Below are positions 1 through 14,439 of a stretch of 64,000 nt of DNA, in pieces. Source of the DNA: Psychrobacillus sp. OK028 (lineage in GTDB: Bacteria > Bacillota > Bacilli > Bacillales_A > Planococcaceae); assembly GCF_900103605.1 (NCBI RefSeq), contig NZ_FNHY01000003.1, forward strand, positions 372,001-436,000, written 5' to 3'. The notes below the pieces were generated by a model. The model was given only the letters and a program-made list of their open reading frames with translations, was not told the origin of the DNA and ran no database searches. The position numbers and the translations under genes were made by a program. The stretch's first letter is position 1. Each line of letters begins with the position of its first letter.

Positions 1-864
<864 letters not shown>

Positions 865-2046
865 ATGCGAATTCCAAATTTACTCTATGAATTCCAATCT
901 GTATTCAACACTACTAAAACACCACGTTCTTTTTTTGCTCCAGGACGTATTAATCTTATTGGTGAACATACGGATTATAATGGAGGCCATGTCTTTCCCG
1001 CCTCTATTTCGTTTGGAACATATGCACTTGCCCACAAACGTGAAGATCAAAAGTTACGCTTTTTCTCTATGAATTTCACTGATACAGGGATCATTGAATG
1101 TGACCTCAATAATTTGAATTATGATGAAACACACTCTTGGGCGAACTTTCCTAAAGGAGTTATTAAATACATATGTGAAAATGGTTTTAAAATATCGAAT
1201 GGAATGGACATCTTGTATTATGGAAATATTCCAAATGGTGCTGGTCTTTCTTCTTCAGCTTCGATTGAAATGGTAACTGGGGTTCTTTTAGAAGGACTGT
1301 ACAATTTAACAATTGACCGACTAGAAATAATTAAGCTTGGACAAAAAGTAGAAAACGAGTATATCGGTGTTAATAGTGGTATTATGGACCAATTTGCTAT
1401 TGGAAAAGGAAGAAAGAATCATGCAATTTTATTGAACTGCCAAACGCTAGAATATGAATATGCTCCTATAGAGCTAGATAATCATGTCATTATGATTATT
1501 AACACGAATAAACAAAGAACTTTAGCGGGTTCAAAATATAATGAACGTCGCTCCCAATGTGAAGAAGCTTTAAAGGATTTACAAACTGAACTTCCTATTC
1601 AAAGTCTGGGAGATTTATCGATTGAACAATTTGAGGAGCAAAAGTATCTTATTCAAGATGAAACAAACCGAAAACGTGCAAAACATGTGGTTTATGAAAA
1701 TGAGAGAACACTAAAAGCTCTTCTACTTTTACGTCAAGGAAATTTAGATCAATTTGGAAGTTTAATGAATGAATCACATCTCTCTCTTCAAAACGATTAT
1801 GAAGTAACAGGTTTTGAATTAGATACATTAGTAAAAACTGCACGGGAACAACCAGGGGTTATTGGAGCTAGAATGACAGGAGCCGGTTTCGGGGGATGTG
1901 CAATTGCAATTGTCGAAAAAAATAAGCTTGATAGCTTCAGAGATAATGTTAACAAAATTTATGCTAGTGCAATTGGTTATGAAGCGTCATTTTATACTGC
2001 GTCAATTGGTGATGGAGCAAGAGAGATAACTGGAGGAGTGTTGTAA
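865..2046 (+). CDS. galK: galactokinase
   Basis: Phosphorylates alpha-D-galactose to galactose-1-phosphate with ATP, the first cytoplasmic step of the Leloir pathway. The 393-residue length is standard. All three GHMP-kinase signatures are visible: PGRINLIGEHTDYNGG near residue 26 (sugar binding), PNGAGLSSSAS near 124 (ATP-binding loop) and TGAGFGG near 340. The start is fixed by AGGAGG seven bases upstream. It is first gene of galK-galE-galT-galM, with the next start codon immediately after its stop, so translation is probably coupled. Confidence 0.97.
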   Translation: MRIPNLLYEFQSVFNTTKTPRSFFAPGRINLIGEHTDYNGGHVFPASISFGTYALAHKREDQKLRFFSMNFTDTGIIECDLNNLNYDETHSWANFPKGVIKYICENGFKISNGMDILYYGNIPNGAGLSSSASIEMVTGVLLEGLYNLTIDRLEIIKLGQKVENEYIGVNSGIMDQFAIGKGRKNHAILLNCQTLEYEYAPIELDNHVIMIINTNKQRTLAGSKYNERRSQCEEALKDLQTELPIQSLGDLSIEQFEEQKYLIQDETNRKRAKHVVYENERTLKALLLLRQGNLDQFGSLMNESHLSLQNDYEVTGFELDTLVKTAREQPGVIGARMTGAGFGGCAIAIVEKNKLDSFRDNVNKIYASAIGYEASFYTASIGDGAREITGGVL

Positions 2047-3051
2047 ATGAGTATATTAGTTCTAGGTGGAGCAGGATATATTGGATCGCATGCGGTTTAT
2101 CAGCTAATAGATCAAACGTCAGAAGTAGTTGTTATTGATAATCTTCAAACTGGACATAAACAAGCTATTCATCCTAAAGCAAAGTTTTACGAGGGTGATT
2201 GTAGAGACATCAGATTTATGCGAGAGGTATTTAATAAAGAACCTATTGATTCAGTTATCCATTTTGCTGCTAATTCTTTGGTCGGCGAATCAATGGAAGA
2301 ACCACTTAAGTACTTTGACAATAATGTTTATGGCACTCAGGTTTTGCTACAAGTCATGAAAGAATTTGATGTAAAAAAAATCGTTTTCTCATCTTCAGCA
2401 GCGACTTACGGTGAGCCAGAAACTGTTCCTATCACTGAAGATATAACAACAAATCCGACAAATGCTTATGGGGAAACAAAGCTGATGATGGAAAAAATGA
2501 TGAAATGGTGTGAACAAGCAGATGGAATCCGATATGTTTCTTTACGCTATTTTAATGTTGCGGGCGCAAGAGAATCTGGGGAAATTGGCGAACACCATAA
2601 TCCAGAAACACATCTTATCCCCATTATTCTAGAAACTGCTCTCGGGCAGCGCTCTCATATAACTGTTTTTGGAAATGACTATGATACACCGGATGGCACA
2701 TGTATTCGTGATTATGTTCATGTTGAGGATCTTATTCATGCACATCTTTTAGCACTTGCCTACTTAGATAATAACGGAAATAGCGATATCTTCAATCTTG
2801 GTAGTAGCCAAGGTTTTTCAGTTAAAGAAATGATAGAAACAGCTCGTAAAGTCACTGGAAAAATAATACCAGAGAAATCTGGTGAACGTCGTGCGGGTGA
2901 TCCTAGCATTCTGATCGCAAGTTCTGAGAAAGCGGCTTCTATTTTAAACTGGCACCCTGCTAAAAATTCTATTGAGAAAATCATTCAAGATGCTTGGAAC
3001 TGGCATGTCAATAATCCAAATGGATATAACAAGGATGTGACAAACGAATGA
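2047..3051 (+). CDS. galE: UDP-glucose 4-epimerase
   Basis: Interconverts UDP-galactose and UDP-glucose. It is an extended SDR of 334 residues with the NAD-binding GGAGYIGS at the N-terminus, the catalytic Tyr-Lys pair in NAYGETK near residue 145, and FNVAGA and [11 protein letters not shown] typical of GalE. The ATG directly abuts the galK stop, with GGAGG inside the end of galK as ribosome binding site. The 3' end overlaps galT by four bases (ATGA). Confidence 0.97.
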   Translation: MSILVLGGAGYIGSHAVYQLIDQTSEVVVIDNLQTGHKQAIHPKAKFYEGDCRDIRFMREVFNKEPIDSVIHFAANSLVGESMEEPLKYFDNNVYGTQVLLQVMKEFDVKKIVFSSSAATYGEPETVPITEDITTNPTNAYGETKLMMEKMMKWCEQADGIRYVSLRYFNVAGARESGEIGEHHNPETHLIPIILETALGQRSHITVFGNDYDTPDGTCIRDYVHVEDLIHAHLLALAYLDNNGNSDIFNLGSSQGFSVKEMIETARKVTGKIIPEKSGERRAGDPSILIASSEKAASILNWHPAKNSIEKIIQDAWNWHVNNPNGYNKDVTNE

Positions 3052-4556
3052 TTTATGAACATATTCAAGGTCTTATTCAAAAAGCAATTGAAACAAAGCT
3101 AATCTACCCTTCAGATCGAATTTATGTTTTTAACCAGATACTTTCACTATTGGACATTGAATCGAGTAGTGAAAAAACGGAACAAATAACAGAGGATTCA
3201 ATTCCAAATTTGCTCGAAAAAATAACTACATTTGCTTTAGACAATAACGTTATTGAGGATAATTTCGATGATAAGGAAATTCTATCAGCAAATATAATGA
3301 ATTGCTTTGTTGCAAGACCTTCAACTATTAATGAAATTTTCCAGCAAAAATATAAAAACTCTCCAAAGGATGCAACCGATTACTTTTATGAATTAAGTAA
3401 AAATAGTAACTATATTCAAATGAATCGAATCAAGAAAAATATCCATTATAAGGCTGAAACAATCTACGGTAATATGGATATCACCATTAATATGTCAAAG
3501 CCTGAAAAAGATCCAGAACAAATCAAGCGAGAACGAGATTTTAAGCATAATAGTGATTATCCAAAATGCGTTTTATGCATTGAGAACGAAGGATATGCAG
3601 GTAGATTGGGATATCCAGCTAGAGCAAATCATCGAATTATTAAAATACAGCTTGGAGATGAAAATTGGTACTTACAATATTCACCTTACGTCTATTATAA
3701 TGAGCACAGTATTTTACTAGCTGAAGAACATCGTGATATGAAAATAAGTAAAGGGACTTTTGAAAGATTACTTGCCTTTATAGAAAAATTTCCGCATTAC
3801 TTTATTGGTTCAAATGCAGACTTACCTATTGTCGGTGGTTCCATCTTAAATCATGATCACTATCAAGCAGGGAGATATGAATTCCCAATGACCAATGCTC
3901 CGAAAGCATTCTCATTTACATTGAAAAATTTCTCAAACGTAACTTCTTCGATCTTAGATTGGCCATTAACAACTCTTCGCCTGCAAAGTGAAGAAAAAGC
4001 GTCACTAGTTCAAGCTGCCGATCATATACTTTCAACATGGAAAAACTATAGTGATAAGAAAGCTAAAATCATAGCATTTACTGGAAATACACCACATAAT
4101 ACAATCACGCCGATTGCTCGAATGCGAGATGGGAAGTTTGAACTCGATCTTGTTTTAAGGAACAACCGAACAACTGACGAACACCCATTAGGAATTTTCC
4201 ACCCTCATTCAGATGTTCATCATATAAAGAAAGAAAATATCGGTTTAATTGAAGTAATGGGATTGGCAGTCCTACCAGCCCGTCTAAAGAATGAATTAGA
4301 TGAAATTAAACAGTTTTTACTTGGTAAACACAGTAATGTTGCTACCTACCACCTAGAATGGGCTGATCAGCTAAAAGAAAAGTATGGTGAATTATCCCAT
4401 TTAGAACTAATCGAATCTGCAGTGGAAAAAGAGCTTGGGGATAAATTCGCAAAAGTACTTGGAGATGCTGGAGTCTTTAAAAAACAAACCGAATTTGAAC
4501 GATTTATCAAATCATTGAATAGAGATGGTCAATTAGATGAAAATAGAGACGCATAG
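3048..4556 (+). CDS. galT: UDP-glucose--hexose-1-phosphate uridylyltransferase, class II
   Basis: Transfers UMP from UDP-glucose to galactose-1-phosphate. At 502 residues it is the long Gram-positive class II (GalT2) form rather than the roughly 350-residue E. coli form. The conserved NHDHYQAGR near residue 270 holds the His-rich motif of this class, and [11 protein letters not shown] and [12 protein letters not shown] follow. It overlaps galE by four bases and galM by 20, which indicates tight operon coupling. Confidence 0.95.
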   Translation: MIYEHIQGLIQKAIETKLIYPSDRIYVFNQILSLLDIESSSEKTEQITEDSIPNLLEKITTFALDNNVIEDNFDDKEILSANIMNCFVARPSTINEIFQQKYKNSPKDATDYFYELSKNSNYIQMNRIKKNIHYKAETIYGNMDITINMSKPEKDPEQIKRERDFKHNSDYPKCVLCIENEGYAGRLGYPARANHRIIKIQLGDENWYLQYSPYVYYNEHSILLAEEHRDMKISKGTFERLLAFIEKFPHYFIGSNADLPIVGGSILNHDHYQAGRYEFPMTNAPKAFSFTLKNFSNVTSSILDWPLTTLRLQSEEKASLVQAADHILSTWKNYSDKKAKIIAFTGNTPHNTITPIARMRDGKFELDLVLRNNRTTDEHPLGIFHPHSDVHHIKKENIGLIEVMGLAVLPARLKNELDEIKQFLLGKHSNVATYHLEWADQLKEKYGELSHLELIESAVEKELGDKFAKVLGDAGVFKKQTEFERFIKSLNRDGQLDENRDA

Positions 4557-5574
4557 TATCGACGGAAAATGGAAACGGTATACCTTAATTAATAATAATA
4601 ACATGAGCATTAGATTCTTAGACTTCGGCGGAATCATTACCGAAATAAACGTTCCGGACCGAAATCAACAATTGGAAAATGTTGTACTTGGATATAGAAA
4701 CTATCAGCATTACGAAAATAATACGAACTTCTTAGGAACGATTATTGGCCGTGTTGCCGGAAGGATTAAAGATGCATCGTTTACCCTGAATAATAAAACA
4801 TATATGCTAGAAGCAAATAATAACACTCACCATTTACACGGAGGCTCGAAAGGGTTCCATCAAATAATATGGAAAACAAAACCATTCCAAACAGAAAATA
4901 CGGTTGGCGTGACATTAACACATCGAAGCCACGATGGCGAAGGTGGATATCCCGGAACAGTGGATGTAGCAGTTACTTATACATTAAACAATAAAAACGA
5001 GCTTATCATTGACTATTTTGCTACATCCAACAAAACTACAGCATTTACTTTGACCAATCATTCTTATTTTAATTTAACTGGAAATTTAGCACAAAACATA
5101 CACAATCATGTCGTTACTATTGATAGTGATACGTTTGTGGAGCTTAGTGAAGAACTAATCCCAACAGGTAAGAAGTTGCATGTTGAAAATACTCCTTTTG
5201 ATTTTCGTGAAGGAAGAAAAATTGCTGATGGTATTAACTCCACCTATTCACAAAACATAATGGCTAACAATGGTTATGATCATTATTTTATATTGAATCA
5301 GAGAAAACAAGCTGTTATTTGCATAAAAGACGAAACAAGCGGACGCAAATTAACTGTAAAGACCAATCAGCCGGGAGTCGTGTTGTACACAGCAAATAGC
5401 TCTATCGATAATCTTGAGTTAGAAAAAGGAAGGTCGAAGCAACATTTAGGGGTTTGTTTGGAGACACAAGCCTCCCCTGCTTCATTACATCATGAGGGTT
5501 TTCCTACGATTATTCTAAAAGCTGATGCAACATACAAAAAGCAAACCGTGTATACATTTGGCATAGAGGAATAA
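4537..5574 (+). CDS. galM: aldose 1-epimerase (mutarotase)
   Basis: Interconverts beta- and alpha-galactose so that GalK can use the product of beta-galactosidase. The 345-residue protein has the GalM landmarks: NFLGTIIGRVAGRI near 65, the His cluster THHLHGG near 92, NHSYFNLTGN near 172 and the catalytic Glu in CLETQASP near 308. It begins inside the end of galT. The operon is closed by a bidirectional terminator at 5801-5832. Confidence 0.95.
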   Translation: MKIETHSIDGKWKRYTLINNNNMSIRFLDFGGIITEINVPDRNQQLENVVLGYRNYQHYENNTNFLGTIIGRVAGRIKDASFTLNNKTYMLEANNNTHHLHGGSKGFHQIIWKTKPFQTENTVGVTLTHRSHDGEGGYPGTVDVAVTYTLNNKNELIIDYFATSNKTTAFTLTNHSYFNLTGNLAQNIHNHVVTIDSDTFVELSEELIPTGKKLHVENTPFDFREGRKIADGINSTYSQNIMANNGYDHYFILNQRKQAVICIKDETSGRKLTVKTNQPGVVLYTANSSIDNLELEKGRSKQHLGVCLETQASPASLHHEGFPTIILKADATYKKQTVYTFGIEE

Positions 5575-5800
5575 ATGTAGCGTAGATCAGTAGGTGGATC
5601 CACTTTCTGCCGCTATCTTCAAAATTAAAAGGTCTTATTGAATTAGATAATGTGTAGCGTCAGGATTTTTCATTGCTCAACGTTCATCAATCTTATAAGA
5701 TCAAAAAATTTCCTGGTTTACTATGCCACCTAGGTACACCTAATTACATCACGCAAAAATAATCCAAAGTATAACAGATTTCTTAACTTTTTCATAATAC

Positions 5801-5832
5801 AAAAAACCACGAAAATTAAATTCGTGGTTTTT
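5801..5832. terminator. bidirectional rho-independent terminator
   Basis: AAAAAACCACGAA, a short loop and TTCGTGGTTTTTT form a GC-containing stem with A- and T-runs on both sides. It serves the convergent galM (plus) and the LacI gene at 5838 (minus). The rest of 5575-5837 shows nothing further. Confidence 0.85.
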
Positions 5833-5837
5833 TAATA

Positions 5838-6836
5838 CTATTTCTTCACCTCCATCGCACTATCTCTTATGATAAGTTTCGTGTGAATCGTTATTTTCTT
5901 ACATATTCCGCGTTTAGTCGCAATTCGTTCAAGCAGTAAATCGACAGCGGCTTCTCCCATTACTTCAGTATATAGTTTCACTGTGGTCAACGGAGGAACC
6001 ATGTACTGAGCCGAGGAAACATCATTGAAACCGACGATACTGAGATCCTCTGGAATTTTAACCCCTAGTTCGTAGGCAGCTTTGTAGCATCCAATTGCTA
6101 TCGAATCATTTGCGACAAATAGCGCTGTTGGTTTCTCATCTTGGCTTAACATTTCCTTTAAAGCCTGGTAGCCGTCCTTTGGATTATAGCCACCAATTTT
6201 AACGAAATCTTCTTTAAAAATTCCCTTTTCTTTCAAGTAGGCTTCAAATACGTCCTGTCGCAAATCCTTGAATCGGTTCCCAAACATATCCGTGTCGATA
6301 CCACCGATAAAGCCGATATTTTCGTGACCTAACTCTACCAAATAAGTAAGTGCACTTTTGGTTGCTGAGTTAAAGTTAATTACTACTGCATCAAAATAAT
6401 TCTCATCTGGATTCGCATCAACAAATACCGACGGTTTATCAAAACTCTTAATCAATTCAATATCAGCTTTTTTAAAAGTTCCCAAGCAGATAATTCCATC
6501 TAGCTTTGAAACACTTTTTTTTGTGTCATCTTTCGTAATCTTTGAAAATTCCATTCTCATATTTTTTAGCTTTTTTTCTAGCGCTACCCTAATCGAAAGA
6601 TAGTAGGTATCAGCCAATTCTTCTTCGAGTGAAAAAGAATAGTAGAGCCCTATTTTCCCTTTCATTTTTACTTTTTTCTGTTTTGAGGTGATAACATAGT
6701 TTAGTTCCTCTGCTGCCTCGAAAACTCGCTGTCGTGTCTCCGGTGTCACATTAAGTGTTTCGTCACAATTTAACACTCGAGAAACTGTAGCAGGTGAAAG
6801 CTGGGTCAAGTCTGCTATATCTTTAATTGTCGCCAT
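5838..6836 (-). CDS. LacI-family repressor of the lactose-type operon
   Basis: A 332-residue regulator: helix-turn-helix MATIKDIADLTQLSPATVSR, hinge, then a periplasmic-binding-like effector domain (VFVDANPDENYFDAVV, GHENIGFIGG, PTALFVANDSIAIG, EDLSIVGFNDV). It is the last gene of the minus-strand operon that starts with the binding protein at 15672, so control of that operon is probable and autoregulatory. It is EbgR/GalR-like and resembles the partial repressor at 1-298. Confidence 0.9.
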   Translation of the reverse strand: MATIKDIADLTQLSPATVSRVLNCDETLNVTPETRQRVFEAAEELNYVITSKQKKVKMKGKIGLYYSFSLEEELADTYYLSIRVALEKKLKNMRMEFSKITKDDTKKSVSKLDGIICLGTFKKADIELIKSFDKPSVFVDANPDENYFDAVVINFNSATKSALTYLVELGHENIGFIGGIDTDMFGNRFKDLRQDVFEAYLKEKGIFKEDFVKIGGYNPKDGYQALKEMLSQDEKPTALFVANDSIAIGCYKAAYELGVKIPEDLSIVGFNDVSSAQYMVPPLTTVKLYTEVMGEAAVDLLLERIATKRGICKKITIHTKLIIRDSAMEVKK

Positions 6837-6888
6837 TTCTAAAACCTACTTTATCCGATTTTATTTCTATTGTAGTATACAAACGCAA

Positions 6889-7770
6889 CTATTGCACTTT
6901 TCCACGATAATCTCTTTTAAAAAACACTAACTTGGTTTCTGAAATAATGATTGCTACAAGGATTAGCGTTGCACCTATAACCATTTTTCCGGTTAATACC
7001 TCACTTAAAATAATAATAGAGAATACCATTCCCCAGAATGCTTCTGTAGATAATATGATGGCCGCCTTAGTTTCGTTTGTATATTTTTGGGCAACTGTCT
7101 GAAGTAAGAAAGCAATTGTAGTGGAGATTATTCCTAAATATAAAACAGCCGTTACTCCTTCAAAACTTGCTTCAAAATGTGTCTCTCCTTTGAAAAGAAC
7201 AACAATAAATCCAAGTACTGTAGCTACTGCCATTTGAACAACCGTTAATAGGACCGGGTCTTCATTCTTTACAAACATCGCTGTGTATATAATATGGAAA
7301 GCAAATGCTACTGCGCATAATAATGTAAGGAAATCTCCGAAATTGACACCACCTGATAGCTTTAGTGACAATACACCGATGCCTATGATAGCAAGTAGTG
7401 CACCAAAAAACTCAAACTTGTCCATTTTTCGTTTAAAAATGAAAAAAGCAATTAGCGGTACAATGACAACATTTACAGCAGTTATAAATGCATTTTTCGA
7501 AGGTGTTGTATACACCAATCCAACTGTTTGTAAAGCGAAAGCTAAATATAAAAAGACCCCAATGATAGATCCTTTAATGATAGTACTTTTTTTAATGTTC
7601 TTTAGTTTCTTAAAAAAAACAAAGCTTAACAAAATAATGCCCACAAGGAAACGGATTACAAGTATTTGGTATGGTGTAAAGTGTTCGAGTGACACAGCAC
7701 TTGCAACAAATCCACTTCCCCAAATAATCGCAACAAGTATAAGCCCTATTTCTCCAATATTTTTTCGCAT
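6889..7770 (-). CDS. EamA/DMT-family transporter
   Basis: Ten hydrophobic segments in two repeats of five mark a drug/metabolite-transporter (EamA) protein. Features include IGLILVAIIWGSGFVASA at the N-terminus and the second repeat beginning near GVNFGDFLTLLCAVAFAFH. The ATG at 7770 is preferred over the upstream in-frame ATG at 7782 because GGAGG lies nine bases before it. Placed between the glycosidase and the LacI gene of the lactose operon, it may export a sugar by-product, but the substrate is unknown. Confidence 0.85.
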   Translation of the reverse strand: MRKNIGEIGLILVAIIWGSGFVASAVSLEHFTPYQILVIRFLVGIILLSFVFFKKLKNIKKSTIIKGSIIGVFLYLAFALQTVGLVYTTPSKNAFITAVNVVIVPLIAFFIFKRKMDKFEFFGALLAIIGIGVLSLKLSGGVNFGDFLTLLCAVAFAFHIIYTAMFVKNEDPVLLTVVQMAVATVLGFIVVLFKGETHFEASFEGVTAVLYLGIISTTIAFLLQTVAQKYTNETKAAIILSTEAFWGMVFSIIILSEVLTGKMVIGATLILVAIIISETKLVFFKRDYRGKVQ

Positions 7771-7782
7771 ATAATCCTCCAA

Positions 7783-9447
7783 CTATTTACCTTCAATTAA
7801 CGATAGGAACACACTTGATGTCCATGTAAAGGAAGTATCAACGAGTCCTTTACCACTATGCGGATCAAAATTTTCAGCCATTCCACCAACAAGCGTAAGA
7901 TTTAGATATTTTTCTTTAATTCTTTCTCCAATCTCGCTATAGCCAAAGCTAATTAATGAGTCAATAAAAAGGTAGGTAACAGGAGCCCAAATTGGTCCAA
8001 GCCAATAACCATTTTCCTTATACAACGCACTTGATGGCATTTCGGTTGCAAATCCATATTTTGTTTCAAAGTTTTCTACAAGGTCCTCTACAAGTTGGTC
8101 CATGATTGTTTTATCTAAGCGATAACCTATTAAAATCGGTAATCGCAATATCAAGCTGGAACGGATGTCAATTTTCTCAGCATCTTTACCTACACGGCCA
8201 AAGAAGCCTTTTTCGTCATATAGACGTTCCATTAATAGAGTGAAAAGTACATCTGACTTTTCTGCAAATTTATCCGCTTCTTTCTTTTCCCCAAGAAGAT
8301 TAGCAAATTTCGTTAAAACATCATAAGTTCGAATTAAAAAACTAGCTAGGTCTGGTGCCTCAACGGTCATTCCACGATGGAATAGAGAGGAATTATCCCA
8401 ACCAGAGTCGTTACCATGCTTATAATGCGGAAGTCTACCTTCATACGTTCGATATAAATCAAAGTATTGTGTTACTTTTTTAGTAGATTCATAAACCTCT
8501 CTTAGGCGACTCTCTTCTTTAAAGTAGTCATTCATTTCCATCAGTTTTTCATAGGCGTATGCAAAGACCGGTGGTTTAATACAATTATAAGACACAAACT
8601 TATCATTCACAAAATCCGGATAAGCTCCAGACTTATCCTGCGTGTCCATAAAAATTTTTAGCTGAGAATAAGATAGCTCGGGATACTTCTCGCCAATATG
8701 TATGGCATTAAAACAATTGTCCCAAGACCAGATGTTATACATCCAGAGTTTTGACATATACATAGCATAATTTTTTAGGACTCCATCCGGATGAACTATA
8801 CTTGACCAAGTGATATAAACAGCACGATCAATCGAATCTTGATATAGTTCATTTTTTACAACATTATTTTCTACCCAATCCTGATAGAGCTGCTCTACTT
8901 TTTCTTTTCCTGCTTGGAAGCTTGCATACACTTTTGGCGTAAACACAGTGCGATAACTTTCAATGACAAAGTGTCCATTACTCATACGAATATCGATATA
9001 GTCATTTCCAATCACATTCCAAGGCGCGTCAACAGACATCATACCTGAAAGCCTACTAATCATCAGCTTCAATTCTTTCGGATAGATATGATATTCGTAC
9101 ATGCCTTCCTGATATTCATGAAGGGTATCGTACTTCACTTTATTAGCTTGCAAACGAACTTCCACCCCGTGAGCTTCTATATGAAGCTCGTCTTCTTCCG
9201 AAATTATAATTTCAGCATATTTCTCTATATTCTTCACTAAATAAAAACGCAAGGACGTTTCCGTAGCGTCGATATCAAATTCTTGTTCAATGCCATCCTG
9301 TAACAAATCCAATTTAAATAATTTTGATGGCGCATCGTCTCCACCATGAACATCCCGTATATAAATTTCCTTTGTAGCCTTTTCCTTCGATACACAAAAA
9401 TAAGAACCAAACCGTGAAAAAGGGATTTCTTCTATGTTTAATTTCAT
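7783..9447 (-). CDS. GH63/trehalase-like (alpha/alpha)6-barrel glycosidase
   Basis: A 554-residue protein without signal peptide, so cytoplasmic. It has WSWDNCFNAIHIGEKYPEL near residue 240, SGWDNSSLFHRG near 348 (the GWDNS motif of MGH1/GH63 and trehalase-type enzymes with a candidate catalytic Asp), and YWLGPIWAPVTYLF near 485. The N-terminal 180 residues look like a beta-sandwich domain. It follows lacZ after a hairpin with a T-run, so expression may be lower than lacZ. Substrate cannot be told from sequence; an oligosaccharide imported by the neighbouring ABC system is likely. Confidence 0.75.
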   Translation of the reverse strand: MKLNIEEIPFSRFGSYFCVSKEKATKEIYIRDVHGGDDAPSKLFKLDLLQDGIEQEFDIDATETSLRFYLVKNIEKYAEIIISEEDELHIEAHGVEVRLQANKVKYDTLHEYQEGMYEYHIYPKELKLMISRLSGMMSVDAPWNVIGNDYIDIRMSNGHFVIESYRTVFTPKVYASFQAGKEKVEQLYQDWVENNVVKNELYQDSIDRAVYITWSSIVHPDGVLKNYAMYMSKLWMYNIWSWDNCFNAIHIGEKYPELSYSQLKIFMDTQDKSGAYPDFVNDKFVSYNCIKPPVFAYAYEKLMEMNDYFKEESRLREVYESTKKVTQYFDLYRTYEGRLPHYKHGNDSGWDNSSLFHRGMTVEAPDLASFLIRTYDVLTKFANLLGEKKEADKFAEKSDVLFTLLMERLYDEKGFFGRVGKDAEKIDIRSSLILRLPILIGYRLDKTIMDQLVEDLVENFETKYGFATEMPSSALYKENGYWLGPIWAPVTYLFIDSLISFGYSEIGERIKEKYLNLTLVGGMAENFDPHSGKGLVDTSFTWTSSVFLSLIEGK

Positions 9448-9467
9448 GAGTTTCTCCTTTCGTCAAG

Positions 9468-9498
9468 CAAAAATAAAGAAGCAGAGTTTTCTCTGCTT
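9468..9498 (-). terminator. intercistronic terminator/attenuator after lacZ
   Basis: On the minus strand AAGCAGAG, a four-base loop and CTCTGCTT are followed by a T-rich run. It lies between the beta-galactosidase stop and the next start and may cut or reduce transcription into the downstream genes. Confidence 0.6.
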
Positions 9499-9504
9499 AC
9501 TTAT

Positions 9505-12594
<3,090 letters not shown>

Positions 12595-12603
12595 TTATAT
12601 TTC

Positions 12604-13425
12604 TTACTTAACCGAACCACTAATACCGTCAACGATATACTTCTGTGCAATTAGGAATATAACAACTGGTGGAATGATCATGACTAAAGTAATCGACATG
12701 ATTGGTAGAATCTGCAGATCATGAACTCCTTTAAATGCCGCTAACCCTAATGCTAATGTATATTTTGATTGGTCTTGCAAATAAATTAATGGTCCAAGGT
12801 AGTCATTCCATACTGACAAAATATTGAGCACTGCAATTAAAATAAGTGGAGCTTTCATAATCGGCACGAAAATTTTAAAGAAAATCTGAAACTCGTTTGC
12901 CCCATCAATTCTAGCTGCATTTTCAAGATCCTTCGGTATACTCATTAGAAATTGTCTCAACAAAAATATATAGTATGCTGATCCAAAAAACGCTGGTATA
13001 ACCAATGGTTTTAATGTGTTAATCCACCCTAACATATTGAATTCCATATATAGAGGAATCATTGTGACGTCCCAAGGAATCATCATTGTCGCTAACATTA
13101 AGATGAAAAGAGCGTTTTTATATTTGAAGTTATATCTAGCAAATCCATACGCAACCAACGAACAGGATAGTAACTGACCTATAGTTGTCAGTACAGTAAC
13201 GATGACTGAGTTCTTTAAATAAACGCCAAATGGTTGACTATTCCAAGCATCAACGAAGTTTTTCCACTGTAGTACTTCTGGAAAAATCTTTGGAGGATAA
13301 CTAAAAACCTCAGTCTCTGTTTTTAATGCAGAAAGGACTACCCACACGAATGGTGATATGAAGTAAAGTGAAAATAATCCTAGAAGGCTGAACGTGATAA
13401 TTTTAAATCCTTTTGGCATCTTCAT
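12604..13425 (-). CDS. sugar ABC transporter permease, MalG type
   Basis: A 273-residue inner permease with six membrane helices and the conserved EAA loop ENAARIDGANEFQIFFKIFVPIMKAPL near residue 180, the contact for the ATPase. It overlaps the preceding permease gene by four bases. Together with 13422-14363 and the binding protein at 14440 it forms a CUT1-family importer without an ATPase gene. Confidence 0.93.
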   Translation of the reverse strand: MKMPKGFKIITFSLLGLFSLYFISPFVWVVLSALKTETEVFSYPPKIFPEVLQWKNFVDAWNSQPFGVYLKNSVIVTVLTTIGQLLSCSLVAYGFARYNFKYKNALFILMLATMMIPWDVTMIPLYMEFNMLGWINTLKPLVIPAFFGSAYYIFLLRQFLMSIPKDLENAARIDGANEFQIFFKIFVPIMKAPLILIAVLNILSVWNDYLGPLIYLQDQSKYTLALGLAAFKGVHDLQILPIMSITLVMIIPPVVIFLIAQKYIVDGISGSVK

Positions 13426-14363
13426 TTTTTTCTTCTTCCTTTCTTCCCTTCTTTTTTCACTTCATTTTCATAGAACACCCATGTGGATGATGTCTTAAAG
13501 ATTACCATTGTTAACAGTAAAACCACGATGAACATAAACCATGCGTTTGCACTTGCATAACCAAGCTGATGATGTTTGAAGGCATTGTTATACACATATA
13601 GTCCGTAGAAATAGGTTGATTTCAACGGGCCGCCACCGGTTAACAATAATACCAACGCCAGCTGCTGCAATGCTCCGATTACAGATGTAATCACATTAAA
13701 TAGAATTGTCGGTGTAATACTTGGAATCGTAATACTGAAAAACTGACGTAATGGACCAGCACCGTCAATCGCTGCTGCCTCATATAATTCTGTTGGGATT
13801 CCTTTTATATTGGTATAAAAGATTAACATCATAATTCCGACGCCCCAGGCACTCGCAATTACGATTGTGAAAATTGCCCATTTAGGATCTACAAGCCACA
13901 TTGGACCTTCTACACCAATTAACGATAGTATATAATTTAAAATTCCATACTCAGAGTTGAAGATCCAACCCCAAATAATAGAAATGGCAACCCCTGAAAC
14001 AACTGCTGGTAAATAAAAGATTGTACGGAAAAATTTCATTCCTTTTAATGGTTGAGTTATGAGAAGCGCTAAAATTAAAGCAATCGCTAAATTCAGTGGT
14101 ACAAAAATTGCAGCAAATTTAAATGTAATGATTATAGATTTATAGAATTGTGGATCCTGCGTAAACATTGTTTTATAATTTTCGATTCCCACAAATGTTG
14201 GTTCACTTGTAATCGGCCAATTAAAAAAGCTCATGATTAATGAGAAAATTAGTGGTCCAAGAGTGAACACCAAAAACCCGATAATCCACGGCAGGATAAA
14301 TAAATAGGGTACTTTCTTATTTATTAGCTGATAGCTAGTTCTTTTTTTTGATATATTTTGCAT
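13422..14363 (-). CDS. sugar ABC transporter permease, MalF type
   Basis: A 313-residue permease with six membrane segments and EAA loop YEAAAIDGAGPLRQFFSITIPSITP near residue 212. The highly basic tail (KKEGKKGRRKK) is cytoplasmic. It lies downstream of the binding protein, separated by an intercistronic hairpin. Confidence 0.93.
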   Translation of the reverse strand: MQNISKKRTSYQLINKKVPYLFILPWIIGFLVFTLGPLIFSLIMSFFNWPITSEPTFVGIENYKTMFTQDPQFYKSIIITFKFAAIFVPLNLAIALILALLITQPLKGMKFFRTIFYLPAVVSGVAISIIWGWIFNSEYGILNYILSLIGVEGPMWLVDPKWAIFTIVIASAWGVGIMMLIFYTNIKGIPTELYEAAAIDGAGPLRQFFSITIPSITPTILFNVITSVIGALQQLALVLLLTGGGPLKSTYFYGLYVYNNAFKHHQLGYASANAWFMFIVVLLLTMVIFKTSSTWVFYENEVKKEGKKGRRKK

Positions 14364-14394
14364 AAGATGACCCCTTCATCGGTTTAGAAAATAA

Positions 14395-14421
14395 GGTAAA
14401 GCACTTAAAAAGTGCCTTACC
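14395..14421 (-). terminator. intercistronic hairpin after binding-protein gene
   Basis: GGTAA-GCACTT and AAGTGC-TTACC pair around a short A-rich loop in the 76-base gap after the binding-protein gene. Such hairpins usually protect the upstream mRNA and give an excess of binding protein over permease. Confidence 0.6.
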
Positions 14422-14439
14422 GTATGAATATTTATATTT

